NCBI RefSeq assembly: GCF_014196635.1
Contig: NZ_JACIEB010000003.1
Span: 310,001-374,000 of the forward strand
Direction: 5' to 3'
Length of the DNA: 64,000 bases
Origin: Sphingobium fontiphilum
GTDB lineage: Bacteria > Pseudomonadota > Alphaproteobacteria > Sphingomonadales > Sphingomonadaceae
A program made the translations under genes and the position numbers. The notes below the pieces were generated by a model that was given only the letters and a program-made list of their open reading frames with translations, made no database searches and had not been told where the DNA came from. Below are positions 17,160 through 25,975 of the stretch, in pieces; position 1 is the stretch's first letter; each line of letters begins with the position of its first letter.

Positions 17160-18725
17160 ATGTCGAGAATATTTACCGGCACCGTCATCACCTCGGCTGA
17201 CAATGATCATGCGATCGACAATGCGTCGGACGCCATCTTCATCGCCCGCAGCGCCATGATCGGCGCGACCGGCACCGACGCCTATGCGATCCATTCCCCA
17301 TCATCGGGCATGCGCCTGACCGTCGCGGGACAGGTTTATTCCGAAACCGGCGCGATTTATTCGGGAAGCTCGACCGCCCGCATATGGGTCACGCCCGACG
17401 GCATCGTGTCGTCGCGATTTTATGCCATGCAAATCAATGGCAGCGCCGACATCAGCAACGCCGGTTATGTGTCGGGATATGACACCATATGGGTATCGAC
17501 CGCCTCCCAGTTCGATACTTTCAACCTCAGCAATACCGGGACGATCGAGGGCTATTCCTTCGCCCTATCCTCTTCGGCGGCTTCCAATATCAACAATTCC
17601 GGCAGCATATTCGGATTTTATGGCATATCCCTGAGCAGCTATGCCGACACGATTTACAATAACGGCCTGATATACGGACCCATATATCTCAATAGCGGTA
17701 ACGATAGCGTCGACACCCGGCTGGGCATCGTCAATGGCAGGATCAATGGCGGCAATGGCGACGATGTCATCCATGGCAGCCTGACCAATCGCAACGTCCT
17801 GGGCGGCGACAATGGCGAGGATCTGCTGGTGGGTGGCGACGCCGACGACATATTGATCGGCGGCACGGGCGCCGACGAGATGATCGGCGGCGGCGGCATC
17901 GACGCGGCGTCCTACGATATGGCGAGCAGCCCTGTGGTCGTAGACCTGCTCAGCCCCTGGCTCAGCACCGGGGACGCCATCGGCGACAGCTATGATTCGA
18001 TCGAGAATCTGATCGGCTCCATTTATGGCGACACACTGTTCGGCGATAATAGCGCCAATGTGCTGAACGGCGGCAATGGCCAGGACACGCTGAACGGCCG
18101 GGGAGGTGACGACCGGATTTACGGCGGCGCGGGCAATGACGTGATGATCGGCGGTGACGGGGCTGATATTTATTACGTTACTGACGCAGGCGATACGGTG
18201 ATTGAACTTCAGGGCGCGGTGGCCGGAACGGATACCGTCCGATCCAGCGTCAGCTTCAACATCGGCGCACAGTTCATCGAACTGCTGATCCTGACCGGCG
18301 GCGATGCGATCAACGGCACCGGCAATTCGCAGGCCAACACGATGGCCGGCAACAGCGCCGCCAATGTGCTGGACGGGCGTGCGGGCTCCGACAGGCTGAC
18401 CGGCGGCTTCGGGTCCGACAGCTTCATGATGACGACGGCGCTCAGCGCCACCAATGTCGATACTATCACCGATTTCCAGGTCGGTTTCGACAAGATCGGC
18501 GTCGACCGCAGCTTCTTTACGCAGGTCGGCGCGGCCGGGGCGCTCGACCCCAACGCCTTTGGCGCGTTCGGCGCGGCGGACGCGAGCGACCGCATCCTCT
18601 ATGACAGCGCCACCGGCACGCTTTATTATGATTCCGACGGGTCCGGGGCGGCGGCCGCCGTCGCCTTCGCCCTTGTCACGCCGGGGCTGGCGATGAGCGC
18701 CAGCGACTTCTTCGTGGTGCTTTGA
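17160..18725 (+). CDS. RTX calcium-binding repeat protein, probably type I secreted
   Basis: A 521-residue acidic protein without an N-terminal signal peptide. Residues about 1-190 have repeating short strands rich in N, S and G (NAGYVSGYDTIWVST, NNSGSIFGFYGISLSS), suggesting a beta-helix. From about 195 come RTX nonapeptides (GGNGDDVIHG, GGTGADEMIGGGG, GGNGQDTLNGRGGDDRIYGGAGND). A later block AGSDRLTGGFGSDSFMM and a C-terminal domain ending FFVVL, as in peptidase M10/RTX substrates, follow. No ABC exporter is nearby. No enzymatic domain is seen. It sits between envC and ctpA. Confidence 0.85.
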   Translation: MSRIFTGTVITSADNDHAIDNASDAIFIARSAMIGATGTDAYAIHSPSSGMRLTVAGQVYSETGAIYSGSSTARIWVTPDGIVSSRFYAMQINGSADISNAGYVSGYDTIWVSTASQFDTFNLSNTGTIEGYSFALSSSAASNINNSGSIFGFYGISLSSYADTIYNNGLIYGPIYLNSGNDSVDTRLGIVNGRINGGNGDDVIHGSLTNRNVLGGDNGEDLLVGGDADDILIGGTGADEMIGGGGIDAASYDMASSPVVVDLLSPWLSTGDAIGDSYDSIENLIGSIYGDTLFGDNSANVLNGGNGQDTLNGRGGDDRIYGGAGNDVMIGGDGADIYYVTDAGDTVIELQGAVAGTDTVRSSVSFNIGAQFIELLILTGGDAINGTGNSQANTMAGNSAANVLDGRAGSDRLTGGFGSDSFMMTTALSATNVDTITDFQVGFDKIGVDRSFFTQVGAAGALDPNAFGAFGAADASDRILYDSATGTLYYDSDGSGAAAAVAFALVTPGLAMSASDFFVVL

Positions 18726-18871
18726 ACCAGCGCGCGGGGAGCCATTGTGCCGCCCGCCCGCCCGTTAACCTGACGCTCATCGACCCGTGGCACCATTGGT
18801 CGATGAGCGCTTTTGCGTCGGCGCGCAAAAGCGCCTATATTGAAGGTTGCATGTCAGGACCAAGGACACCC

Positions 18872-20224
18872 ATGAAATCCGCTTTCCTTCAGGGCGCCGT
18901 CGCCCTTGGCGCGATTGCGCTCATCCCCGCCACCACCGCCGCCCTCGCCGATGCCGAAGGCAGCAGCTACAAGGCGCTGGATGAGTTCATGGACGTGTTC
19001 CAGAAGGTCCGCAGCGATTATGTCGAGAAGGTCGACGACGAAAAGCTGATTCGCGGCGCCATTGACGGGATGCTCGCCAGCCTCGACCCGCACAGCAATT
19101 TCCTGGACGAGCGCGCCTTCCAGAATCTGCGCACCCAGACCGAGGGCAGCTATGGCGGCCTCGGCCTGTCGGTCACGCAGGAGGATGGCGCGGTCAAGGT
19201 GATCGCGCCGACGCAGGATACCCCCGCCTGGCGCGCGGGCATCAAGGCGGGCGACTATATCACCCATCTGGACGGCCAGCTCATCTATGGCGGCACGCTG
19301 GACGAAGCGGTGGACAGGATGCGCGGCGCGCCGGGCACCGCCATCAAGCTGACCATCGTGCGCCCCGGCCGCGACAAGCCCATCGAATTGTCGCTGACCC
19401 GCGAGATCATCGAGCTGAAGCCGGTGAAGTGGGAAGTGAAGAATGGCGTCGGCGTCATCAACATCATCAGCTTTTCCGCCAATACCGGCGCCGACCTGCG
19501 CCAGGCGATCCGCAGCATCGACAAGTCGATCGGCCGCAAGCCGACCGGCTATATCCTCGACCTGCGGTCCAACCCCGGCGGCCTGCTGGACGAGGCGGTG
19601 TCGGTCAGCGACATATTCCTGGAGCGCGGCGAGATCGTGTCGCAGCGCGGCCGCCAGAAGGGCGATGTGGAGCGTTACTACGCCAAGCCCGGCGACGATG
19701 CGAAGGGCCTGCCCGTCATCGTCCTGGTCGACAGCGGTTCCGCCTCCGCTTCGGAAATCGTCGCGGGCGCGCTACAGGACCAGCATCGCGCGCTGGTGAT
19801 GGGCGAGCGCAGCTTCGGCAAGGGCAGCGTGCAGACCATGTTGCCGCTGTCCAACACCACCGCGCTCAAGCTGACCACCGCGCGTTATTATACGCCTTCG
19901 GGCCGCAGCGTGCAGGAAGGGGGCATCGATCCCGACATCCGCGTGCCGCAGCTTTCCGACCCGGACTACAAGACCCGGCCCAAATTCCGCGAAAGCGACC
20001 TGCGCCGCCATCTGATCAACGAGATCAAGTCGGACAACGCCGCGCTGGAAGAGGATGTGAAGGACGATCCGCGCTTCACCATGAGCGCCGAGGAACTGAA
20101 GAAGAAGGGCATCACCGACTTCCAGCTTCATTATGCGTTGCAGACCATCGGCCGCCTGGCCCATGCACCGGGCGCGGTGGTGGCGCAGGCCGGCCCGGCC
20201 GCGCGCAAACCGGCAAGCCGCTGA
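18872..20224 (+). CDS. S41 family carboxy-terminal processing protease (CtpA-like)
   Basis: Periplasmic serine protease of 450 residues. The signal peptide (MKSAFLQGAVALGAIALIP, cleavage near ADA) is followed by the YVEKVDDEKLIRGAIDGMLASLDPHS segment. A PDZ domain comes next (about 85-165, with GLGLSV and AGIKAGDYITHLDG). The S41 core has DLRSNPGGLLDEAV, the catalytic Ser in LVDSGSASASEIV and Lys in GERSFGKGSVQT. The C-terminal about 70 residues are charged and helical. Start 18872 is chosen for the AAGGA leader; 18851 is an alternative. Confidence 0.94.
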   Translation: MKSAFLQGAVALGAIALIPATTAALADAEGSSYKALDEFMDVFQKVRSDYVEKVDDEKLIRGAIDGMLASLDPHSNFLDERAFQNLRTQTEGSYGGLGLSVTQEDGAVKVIAPTQDTPAWRAGIKAGDYITHLDGQLIYGGTLDEAVDRMRGAPGTAIKLTIVRPGRDKPIELSLTREIIELKPVKWEVKNGVGVINIISFSANTGADLRQAIRSIDKSIGRKPTGYILDLRSNPGGLLDEAVSVSDIFLERGEIVSQRGRQKGDVERYYAKPGDDAKGLPVIVLVDSGSASASEIVAGALQDQHRALVMGERSFGKGSVQTMLPLSNTTALKLTTARYYTPSGRSVQEGGIDPDIRVPQLSDPDYKTRPKFRESDLRRHLINEIKSDNAALEEDVKDDPRFTMSAEELKKKGITDFQLHYALQTIGRLAHAPGAVVAQAGPAARKPASR

Positions 20225-20302
20225 TCCGTTTATTGTCGGCCCGGCCCCTTTTGTCGGCATGTTCAGCATGACGAAAGGCGCCGGGGCGTCTAAACCGATT
20301 GC

Positions 20303-20800
20303 ATGACTCCAACGTCCCTCGCCCGCGCGCTGGCGCTGCTGGTGCCCGCCGCCCTGCTCGGCGGCGCTTATGTCTCGCAATATTATGGCGGGCTGGCCCC
20401 GTGCGAAATGTGCTGGTGGCAACGATACCCGCATATGGCCGCGATCCCGCTGGCGTTGATCGCCATCCTGCTGGCCCGCGCGCCGGGCGTCAGTCGGCTC
20501 GCGACCGCGCTGGCGGCGGTCGCCATCGGCGTTTCGGGCGCGATCGGCCTGTTCCATGCGGGCGTCGAATATGGCTGGTGGGAAGGACTGACCGCCTGTT
20601 CGACCAGTGCGGGCGGGGCGAGCCCGGCGGACATGCTGAGTTCGATCATGGCCGCGCCGATCACCCGGTGCGATGTTGCGCCATGGTCGCTTTTCGGCGT
20701 GTCGCTGGCCGGTTATAACGGCATCCTCTCCACGGGCGCGGCCATCGCCATATTGGCGCTGCTCGCCAGGAAGCCCGCCAGCAAGGGAGGATGGGCATGA
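20303..20800 (+). CDS. Disulfide bond formation protein B family
   Basis: Quinone-linked inner-membrane oxidase that reoxidises DsbA. The 165-residue protein has four TM helices, the first Cys pair in APCEMCWWQRYPH (about 32-44) and a second periplasmic pair at TACSTSAGGAS and ITRCDVAPWSLFG. Both pairs needed for electron transfer are present. Its TGA overlaps the ATG of the coq7 gene downstream. It is shorter than E. coli DsbB and of the alphaproteobacterial type. Confidence 0.9.
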   Translation: MTPTSLARALALLVPAALLGGAYVSQYYGGLAPCEMCWWQRYPHMAAIPLALIAILLARAPGVSRLATALAAVAIGVSGAIGLFHAGVEYGWWEGLTACSTSAGGASPADMLSSIMAAPITRCDVAPWSLFGVSLAGYNGILSTGAAIAILALLARKPASKGGWA

Positions 20801-21354
20801 CCGACAAGCAGGAATTCCCCCGCCCCGGCGGCAATCGTTCGACCGGCTTTGATCGCGCATCCATGCTGCGCGTCGATCAGGCGGGCGAATATGGCGCGAC
20901 GCGCATCTATGCCGGGCAACTGGCGGTGATGGGCGATCGCCATCCCTATGGCCGGTTGATCGCGGGGATGGCCGCGCAGGAGGAGAGACATCGCGCCCAT
21001 TTCGACCGGATGCTGGCGGACCGTGGCGTGCGCCCGACGGCGCTGCAACCCTTCTGGCATGTCGCTGGTTTCGCGCTGGGGGCGGTGACGGCGGCGATGG
21101 GCCCCAAGGCGGCGATGGCCTGCACCGCCGCCATCGAAACCGAAATCGACCGCCATTATGCCGAGCAGCTCGACGAACTGGGCACGAGCGACCCGGCGCT
21201 GTCCGGCGCGATCCGCGAATTTCAGGCCGAAGAGGTCGAGCATCGCGACACCGCCCTTGCCCATGGGGCGGCGCAGGCTCCTGCCTATCCCTTATTGTCC
21301 GGGGCCATTCGTCTGGGCTGTCGTGCCGCCATCGCGCTGTCGAAGCGCCTGTGA
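20797..21354 (+). CDS. coq7: Demethoxyubiquinone hydroxylase (COQ7-type)
   Basis: Di-iron monooxygenase that hydroxylates the ring of demethoxyubiquinone in ubiquinone synthesis. The 185-residue protein carries the iron-ligand motifs: GEYGATRIYAGQ (first Glu), AAQEERHRAHF (E..ExxH), AIETEIDRHYAEQL and FQAEEVEHRDTAL (second ExxH). ATG 20797 is chosen since GGAGG lies six bases upstream; 20791 would abut the ribosome-binding site. Coupling with dsbB places two ubiquinone-related membrane functions in one transcript. Confidence 0.94.
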   Translation: MTDKQEFPRPGGNRSTGFDRASMLRVDQAGEYGATRIYAGQLAVMGDRHPYGRLIAGMAAQEERHRAHFDRMLADRGVRPTALQPFWHVAGFALGAVTAAMGPKAAMACTAAIETEIDRHYAEQLDELGTSDPALSGAIREFQAEEVEHRDTALAHGAAQAPAYPLLSGAIRLGCRAAIALSKRL

Positions 21355-21364
21355 GGATATGAAG

Positions 21365-21907
21365 ATGATGAAGCTGTCTTTCGCCGCCGCCACCGCCCTG
21401 ATGCTGGGCGTCGCCATGCCCGCACTGGCGCAGGAACAGCCCGCCGCCGGCGATGCGGGATCGGAAAAGGTCAATCTGGTCATCGTCTATGGCGACGACC
21501 CCTGCCCGCAGGGCGCGACCGGCGATGAAATCGTGGTGTGCGCGCGCAAGGACGAAAAGGAACGCTATCGCATTCCCGAACCGTTGCGCGGCGACCCGAA
21601 CAAGCCTTCCAACCAGGCGTGGGGCGAGAGGGTGCGGTCGATGGAATATATCGGCCGGACCGGCACCGAAAGCTGCTCGCCGGTCGGCGGCGGCGGCGCG
21701 ACCGGTTGTTTCGCGCAGCTCGCCCGGCTGGCCAAGGCGGAACGACAGGCCGCCAACAACGCAAGCTGGAAGGATCTGGTCGAGGCGGAGCGCAATCGCC
21801 GACTGTCGACGATCGACGCCGATTCCGAGGCCATCGAACAGCGCGTCGTCGCCGAAGAGAAGGCGAAGGCGGCGGAGCAACAGGGCGCAACCGCGCCGCA
21901 GGATTGA
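21365..21907 (+). CDS. Secreted hypothetical protein, first of a tandem paralogue pair
   Basis: Family not named. The 180-residue product has a signal peptide (KLSFAAATALMLGVAMPALAQ) and then a conserved block: IVYGDDPCPQG, DEIVVCARKDEKERYRIPE, and a Cys pair at TESCSPVG and ATGCFAQL. This gives four Cys that could form two disulfides in the periplasm. A charged helical tail rich in Ala/Glu follows (about 125-180). The start is taken at ATG 21365, six bases after GAGGAT; 21359 and 21368 are alternatives. It lies ten bases after coq7. Confidence 0.75.
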   Translation: MMKLSFAAATALMLGVAMPALAQEQPAAGDAGSEKVNLVIVYGDDPCPQGATGDEIVVCARKDEKERYRIPEPLRGDPNKPSNQAWGERVRSMEYIGRTGTESCSPVGGGGATGCFAQLARLAKAERQAANNASWKDLVEAERNRRLSTIDADSEAIEQRVVAEEKAKAAEQQGATAPQD

Positions 21908-21990
21908 CGGACGCGGGTGTTCCGCGCCGTCTTTGCAATAAGGGGCTGCCGCGAAATATGCCGGGCGGCCTGATGTCAGGACAAAAGACG

Positions 21991-22374
21991 ATGCGGAGCC
22001 TTGCCCTCGCCGCCCTGCTGCCGGTGCTGATCGCCGCCCCGGCGGCGTGGGCGCAGCCCCCCGAGCGGATCACCAACCTGCTCGTCTATGGCGACGATCC
22101 CTGTCCGCAGGGCGAAGGCGACGAAATCGTCGTGTGCGCCCGCCGCCCGGAATCCGAACGCTATCGCATCCCCAAGAAATTGCGGGAAAAACCCGAACCC
22201 GCCGGCGGCCCCGGCTGGGGCAGCCAGGTCGCGACGATGGAACAGGTGCAGCGCCAGACGTTGCCGGGCAGTTGCTCCGCCATCGGCAGCAACGGCTTTA
22301 CCGGCTGCACCGCCAAGATGCTGGAACAATGGTTTGCCGAGCGGCGGATGCAGGAGTCGCGCGGCGAACCCTGA
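21991..22374 (+). CDS. Secreted hypothetical protein, second of the tandem paralogue pair
   Basis: The 127-residue protein is a shorter paralogue of the gene at 21365. After a signal peptide (MRSLALAALLPVLIAAPAAWA) it repeats the block LVYGDDPCPQG, DEIVVCARRPESERYRIPK and the second Cys pair PGSCSAIG / FTGCTAKM at matching spacing. It lacks the long charged tail. The clear duplication within 700 bases, with spacing of Cys kept, indicates a real family. Start 21991 has an AGGA leader; 21973 is also in frame. Confidence 0.75.
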   Translation: MRSLALAALLPVLIAAPAAWAQPPERITNLLVYGDDPCPQGEGDEIVVCARRPESERYRIPKKLREKPEPAGGPGWGSQVATMEQVQRQTLPGSCSAIGSNGFTGCTAKMLEQWFAERRMQESRGEP

Positions 22375-22474
22375 TTTTCCAGGCTTCCTCGCCCATTTTT
22401 CCGCGAATCCGGGGTTGATCGCCTCGCCGCTTCGTGAAATTATTTCTGCATAGAAATGGCGGGGGAGAACAGGC

Positions 22475-22831
22475 ATGGCATCGGTCTTTGGAAACGGCAT
22501 GGGCGATGGGCGCAGTTCCGGTTTCGCCAAACGGGTGAGCAGCCAGTTGGCCGCCGCGCTCGTGACCTTTGCCCTTCTCCAGATTTTCGTCGTGGCCCGG
22601 ATGGGCGGTTCCCTGATCCTGCATCTGGGCATCATCGTCGCGATCGGCGGCTTCGCTCTGGCCGCGCGCACGCTGGAACATCGCTGGGCGATGCTGGACG
22701 GCGGCACGCTGTCGCACTCCGGCCTTGCCCTGCGTTTTCGCCGCGACATGCTGACCCTGTGGTCGGCCAGCCTGCTCGGCCCGATGCTGTGGATCCCGGT
22801 CGCGCTGGTCATGCGCGCCCTGTTCGGCTGA
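22475..22831 (+). CDS. Small hypothetical membrane protein
   Basis: 118 residues with a soluble Gly/Ser-rich N terminus, then hydrophobic segments at about 24-42, 46-62 and 97-116. A conserved-looking LEHRWAMLDGGTLSHSGLALRFRRD loop (about 67-91) lies between the second and third. A GGGGGAG ribosome-binding sequence precedes ATG 22475, which supports expression. No family is recognised. Its 3' end stops two bases before the convergent DUF1489 gene. Confidence 0.72.
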   Translation: MASVFGNGMGDGRSSGFAKRVSSQLAAALVTFALLQIFVVARMGGSLILHLGIIVAIGGFALAARTLEHRWAMLDGGTLSHSGLALRFRRDMLTLWSASLLGPMLWIPVALVMRALFG

Positions 22832-22833
22832 CG

Positions 22834-23232
22834 TCAAACCAGTCCTAGACGCGCAAGCTCGTTGAGCATGACGGTCGGCATCGTCGCGCCGGCATCGCCG
22901 CCGTCCAGATCGGCGGGCGCGTCGTCGTCCTCCAGATAGCGCCAGCCCTGATGCGCGCGGCGCGGCATCGGCTGCACCGCGATCAGCCGGGGTTCCAGCC
23001 TGATCCACCAGCGCCCCGTTCCCGTTTCGGCAAACCCCAATATCGGGCTGCGCCCCACAATCTGCCCGCCATGAATCCAGAATAAGGACCCGCCCGCCAG
23101 TTCGTCCGCCCGCTTGGGCAGGTAGCGGGTGGTCAGCCGCGCTTCCCCGTCGGCCGCATGGGATTCGAGCCAGGCGCGCAATGTGTCGGCGCTCTCGCTT
23201 CGGAAGGCGATCTTGGTGATGTGCAGCGGCAT
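22834..23232 (-). CDS. DUF1489 family protein
   Basis: The 132-residue protein starts MPLHITKIAFRSES and contains TRYLPKRADELAGGSLFWIHGGQIVGRSPILGF, here about 36-68. It also has GRWWIRLEPRLIAVQPMPRRAHQGWRYLE, matching the alphaproteobacterial DUF1489 family. Function is unknown. It follows mgtE by 38 bases on the same strand and may share its transcript. The start at 23232 is preferred over an in-frame TTG at 23268 that adds twelve unrelated residues. Confidence 0.85.
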   Translation of the reverse strand: MPLHITKIAFRSESADTLRAWLESHAADGEARLTTRYLPKRADELAGGSLFWIHGGQIVGRSPILGFAETGTGRWWIRLEPRLIAVQPMPRRAHQGWRYLEDDDAPADLDGGDAGATMPTVMLNELARLGLV

Positions 23233-23270
23233 GGGCGCACAGATGGCGCGGCTTGGGCCCGGCTGCAAGG

Positions 23271-24725
23271 TCAGCCGGTCAGCCCCGCCGCCGTCGCCAG
23301 CCCCAGAAAGGCGAGGAAGCCCATCGAATCGGTGATCATGGTGACGAAGATCGACGACGCCACCGCCGGATCGAGGTTCAGCCGGTCGAAGGCCAGCGGC
23401 ACCGACACGCCCGCCAGGCCCGCAGTGACGATATTGACCAGCATGGCGCTGGCGATCACGGCCCCCAGCGCGGGATTGAGGAAGACCAAGCTGACGCCGA
23501 TGCCCAGCACCACCGCCACCGTGCCGCCGTTGAGCAGGGCGACGCGCATTTCGCGCACGATGGTCCGACGGGTGTTGGAGGCGGTGATCTGGTTGGTGGC
23601 GAGCGCGCGGACGGTGACGGCCATGGTCTGGCTGCCCGCATTGCCGCCGACGCCGGCGACGATGGGCATCAAAGTGGCGAGCGCCACCATGCGTTCGATC
23701 GTCCCTTCAAACAGGCCGATGATGGTGGAAGCGACCAAAGCGGTGAGGAGGTTGGTGAGCAGCCAGCGCACGCGCGTGCGATAGCTGTCGAGCACCGGTT
23801 CGTTGATGTCGCCCTCGCCCGCGCCCGACAGGCGCAATATGTCCTCGCCCGCTTCCTCGGAAATGATGTGAACCACGTCGTCCACCGTGATCATGCCGAC
23901 CAGACGGCCGCTGCCGTCGACCACGGCGGCCGAGATCAGCGCATATTTCTGGAAGCGCAGCGCCACTTCCTCCTGATCCATGTCGACCGGGATAAGGGTC
24001 TGTTCGCGCTTCATCAGGTCGCTGACCGCGACATTGCGCGGGCAGGTGAGAACCCAGCTCAACTGGCAGGTGCCGATTGGCCTGTGCGCTTCGTCGACGA
24101 CGAAGATTTCCCAGAAATCGGTGGTCAGGTCGCGATTGTCGCGCAGATAGTCGATCAGCTGGCCGACCGACATATGTTCGGGCACCGCGACCAGATCGCG
24201 CTGCATCAGGCGACCGGCGGATTCTTCGGGATAGGCGAGCGCGCTTTCGATGGCGGCGCGGTCTTCGGGATCGAGCGCCTCCAGAACGGCCTGCTGCTCG
24301 TCCTCCTCCATATCCTCGATGATGGCGACGGCGTCGTCGGTATCGAGTTCGGCGGCGAATTCGGCCACCTGTTCGGGGGCCAGCGCCCCGATCAGGTCGT
24401 CGCGCACATAGTCGTTGAGTTCGGACAGCACCTCCGCGCCGACCAGATCGCCCAGCGCCGCCGCCACATCGGCGCGCTGGTCCGATGGGGTGAGTTCCAG
24501 AAGGTCGGCGATGTCGGCCGGGTGGAGCGGCGACACCAGTTCGCGCGCCTGTTCGGCCTCGCCCTCCTCCACCGCTTCCAGAACGGCGGAGACGAAGCCG
24601 GGCTTCAGCCGGTCGTCTTCGTCATGGCGGGTGTCGGCGCTGTCGAATGCGCCCTCGACGGGCGCCTCATCATGGCTGTCAGGATTGTTGCGCCGGGGAT
24701 CGACCGGTTCGCCGCGCTCGCTCAT
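23271..24725 (-). CDS. mgtE: Magnesium transporter MgtE
   Basis: Mg2+ channel gated by cytosolic Mg2+. The 484-residue protein has the N domain (HPADIADLLELTPSDQRADV and the EMEEDEQQ-type acidic stretch). Two CBS domains follow (about 165-285, with GRLMQRDLVAVPEHM and DVVHIISEEAGED), then five TM helices with the pore motif GVGGNAGSQTMAVTVRAL. ATG 24725 has a TAGGGGG leader; an extension to 24779 is unsupported. The acidic residues of the linker that sense Mg2+ are plentiful. Confidence 0.96.
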   Translation of the reverse strand: MSERGEPVDPRRNNPDSHDEAPVEGAFDSADTRHDEDDRLKPGFVSAVLEAVEEGEAEQARELVSPLHPADIADLLELTPSDQRADVAAALGDLVGAEVLSELNDYVRDDLIGALAPEQVAEFAAELDTDDAVAIIEDMEEDEQQAVLEALDPEDRAAIESALAYPEESAGRLMQRDLVAVPEHMSVGQLIDYLRDNRDLTTDFWEIFVVDEAHRPIGTCQLSWVLTCPRNVAVSDLMKREQTLIPVDMDQEEVALRFQKYALISAAVVDGSGRLVGMITVDDVVHIISEEAGEDILRLSGAGEGDINEPVLDSYRTRVRWLLTNLLTALVASTIIGLFEGTIERMVALATLMPIVAGVGGNAGSQTMAVTVRALATNQITASNTRRTIVREMRVALLNGGTVAVVLGIGVSLVFLNPALGAVIASAMLVNIVTAGLAGVSVPLAFDRLNLDPAVASSIFVTMITDSMGFLAFLGLATAAGLTG

Positions 24726-24873
24726 GGCGCCCCCTACTGTCCGGTTCCTGAAGCATGTCCGATCCTTTCGCCCATGCACAATAAAATTGCAACCTTGGAG
24801 GAAGCGCTTTCATCCCGCACCTCAGGCCTTATATGGACGCAATCCGTTTACTGTCCCTTGAGAGGAACTGCCC

Positions 24874-25329
24874 ATGGCCGACCAGACACTGACCCTTTCC
24901 CTCGATTCCGGCGGCGATGTCGTCATCAAGCTGCGCCCTGATCTCGCCCCCGGCCATGTCGAACGCATCACCACGCTGGCCAAGGACGGCTTTTACGACG
25001 GCGTCGTGTTCCACCGCGTCATCCCCGGCTTCATGGCCCAGGGCGGCGACCCGACGGGCACCGGCATGGGCGGATCGAAGCTGCCCGACATCAAGGCGGA
25101 ATTCAGCCGCGAGCCGCATGTCCGGGGCGTCTGCTCCATGGCCCGCGCGACGAACCCGAACAGCGCCAACAGCCAGTTCTTCATCTGCTTCGACGACGCC
25201 ACCTTCCTTGACGGCCAATATACCGTGTGGGGCGAGGTGACGTCGGGCATGGAGCATGTCGACGCCCTGCCCAAGGGCGAGCCGCCGCGCACCCCCGGCA
25301 AGATCGTCAAGGCGACGGTTTCGGAATAA
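24874..25329 (+). CDS. Peptidyl-prolyl cis-trans isomerase, cyclophilin type
   Basis: Single-domain cytosolic cyclophilin of 151 residues with no signal peptide. Active-site residues are visible in FYDGVVFHRVIPGFMAQGGDPTG (Arg and Phe of the FHR...F motif), the VRGVCSMARATNPNSANSQFFI segment and FLDGQYTVWGEV. It resembles PpiB. A GAGAGGAAC leader precedes the ATG. Its last 23 bases overlap the 3' end of the convergent lipoprotein gene. Confidence 0.95.
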   Translation: MADQTLTLSLDSGGDVVIKLRPDLAPGHVERITTLAKDGFYDGVVFHRVIPGFMAQGGDPTGTGMGGSKLPDIKAEFSREPHVRGVCSMARATNPNSANSQFFICFDDATFLDGQYTVWGEVTSGMEHVDALPKGEPPRTPGKIVKATVSE

Positions 25330-25975
25330 GACCGTCGGTGGCGGAAATGACCGGCAGGGTCGTTTCCTTCGCCGCCACATACGGGCCGACCGACTGGATA
25401 TGCCAGCGCCGGTCGGCCTGTCCCGCGCCGGGCACATCGTTGACCCGGCGCAGCACCATCTGGCGCAGCGCATACCATGGCTGGCCGGTGGCGGCGATCC
25501 GGGCATAGACCTGCACCGGCACCGTGACATAGAGCGAGCCCGCCGCCCCTTCGATTGGCCCAGGCGAACCGATATTGGCGTGGATTTCGCTGAAACCGGC
25601 GAAGCGCCGGGCAAAGGCGGCATCGTCCTGCACCGCATTGGCGCTGGACGGCGCCCACAGATCCTGCGCCTCGTCGAAACGCTTTGCCTCCAGCAGGCCA
25701 TAATAGGATTGCGCCACCTGCGCCGCGCCCTGCGGCCCGTCGGGGTCGATGGGGCCTTCAGACACCGGCGGTTCGACCGGCAGGCCGCCGGGCGCGCCCG
25801 GCGCGGGCGGGGCCAGCGGCTCCATCACCGCCATCGCCTCCGCCCGGAACTGGTTGCCGACCACCGCGACATTCGCGCCATTGGCCAGATTTTCCAAGCT
25901 GGTTTCCTCCCGCCCGTCACAGGCGGCAAGGAACAGCAAGGCCCCCAATAGGATTGCGCCGGTCTTTCCCGTCAT
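25307..25975 (-). CDS. Hypothetical lipoprotein
   Basis: 222 residues with a lipoprotein signal (MTGKTGAILLGALLFLAAC, lipobox LAAC). A Pro-rich linker (about 52-75) precedes a globular domain containing AAQVAQSYYGLLEAKRFDEAQDLW (about 84-107) and a beta-rich end with VTVPVQVYARIAATG and RRWHIQSVGPY. The helical YYGLLEAKRFDEA portion resembles TPR-like or DUF4878-type folds, but I cannot name it. The ATG at 25975 overlaps the stop of the upstream gene by four bases. Confidence 0.8.
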   Translation of the reverse strand: MTGKTGAILLGALLFLAACDGREETSLENLANGANVAVVGNQFRAEAMAVMEPLAPPAPGAPGGLPVEPPVSEGPIDPDGPQGAAQVAQSYYGLLEAKRFDEAQDLWAPSSANAVQDDAAFARRFAGFSEIHANIGSPGPIEGAAGSLYVTVPVQVYARIAATGQPWYALRQMVLRRVNDVPGAGQADRRWHIQSVGPYVAAKETTLPVISATDGLIPKPSP

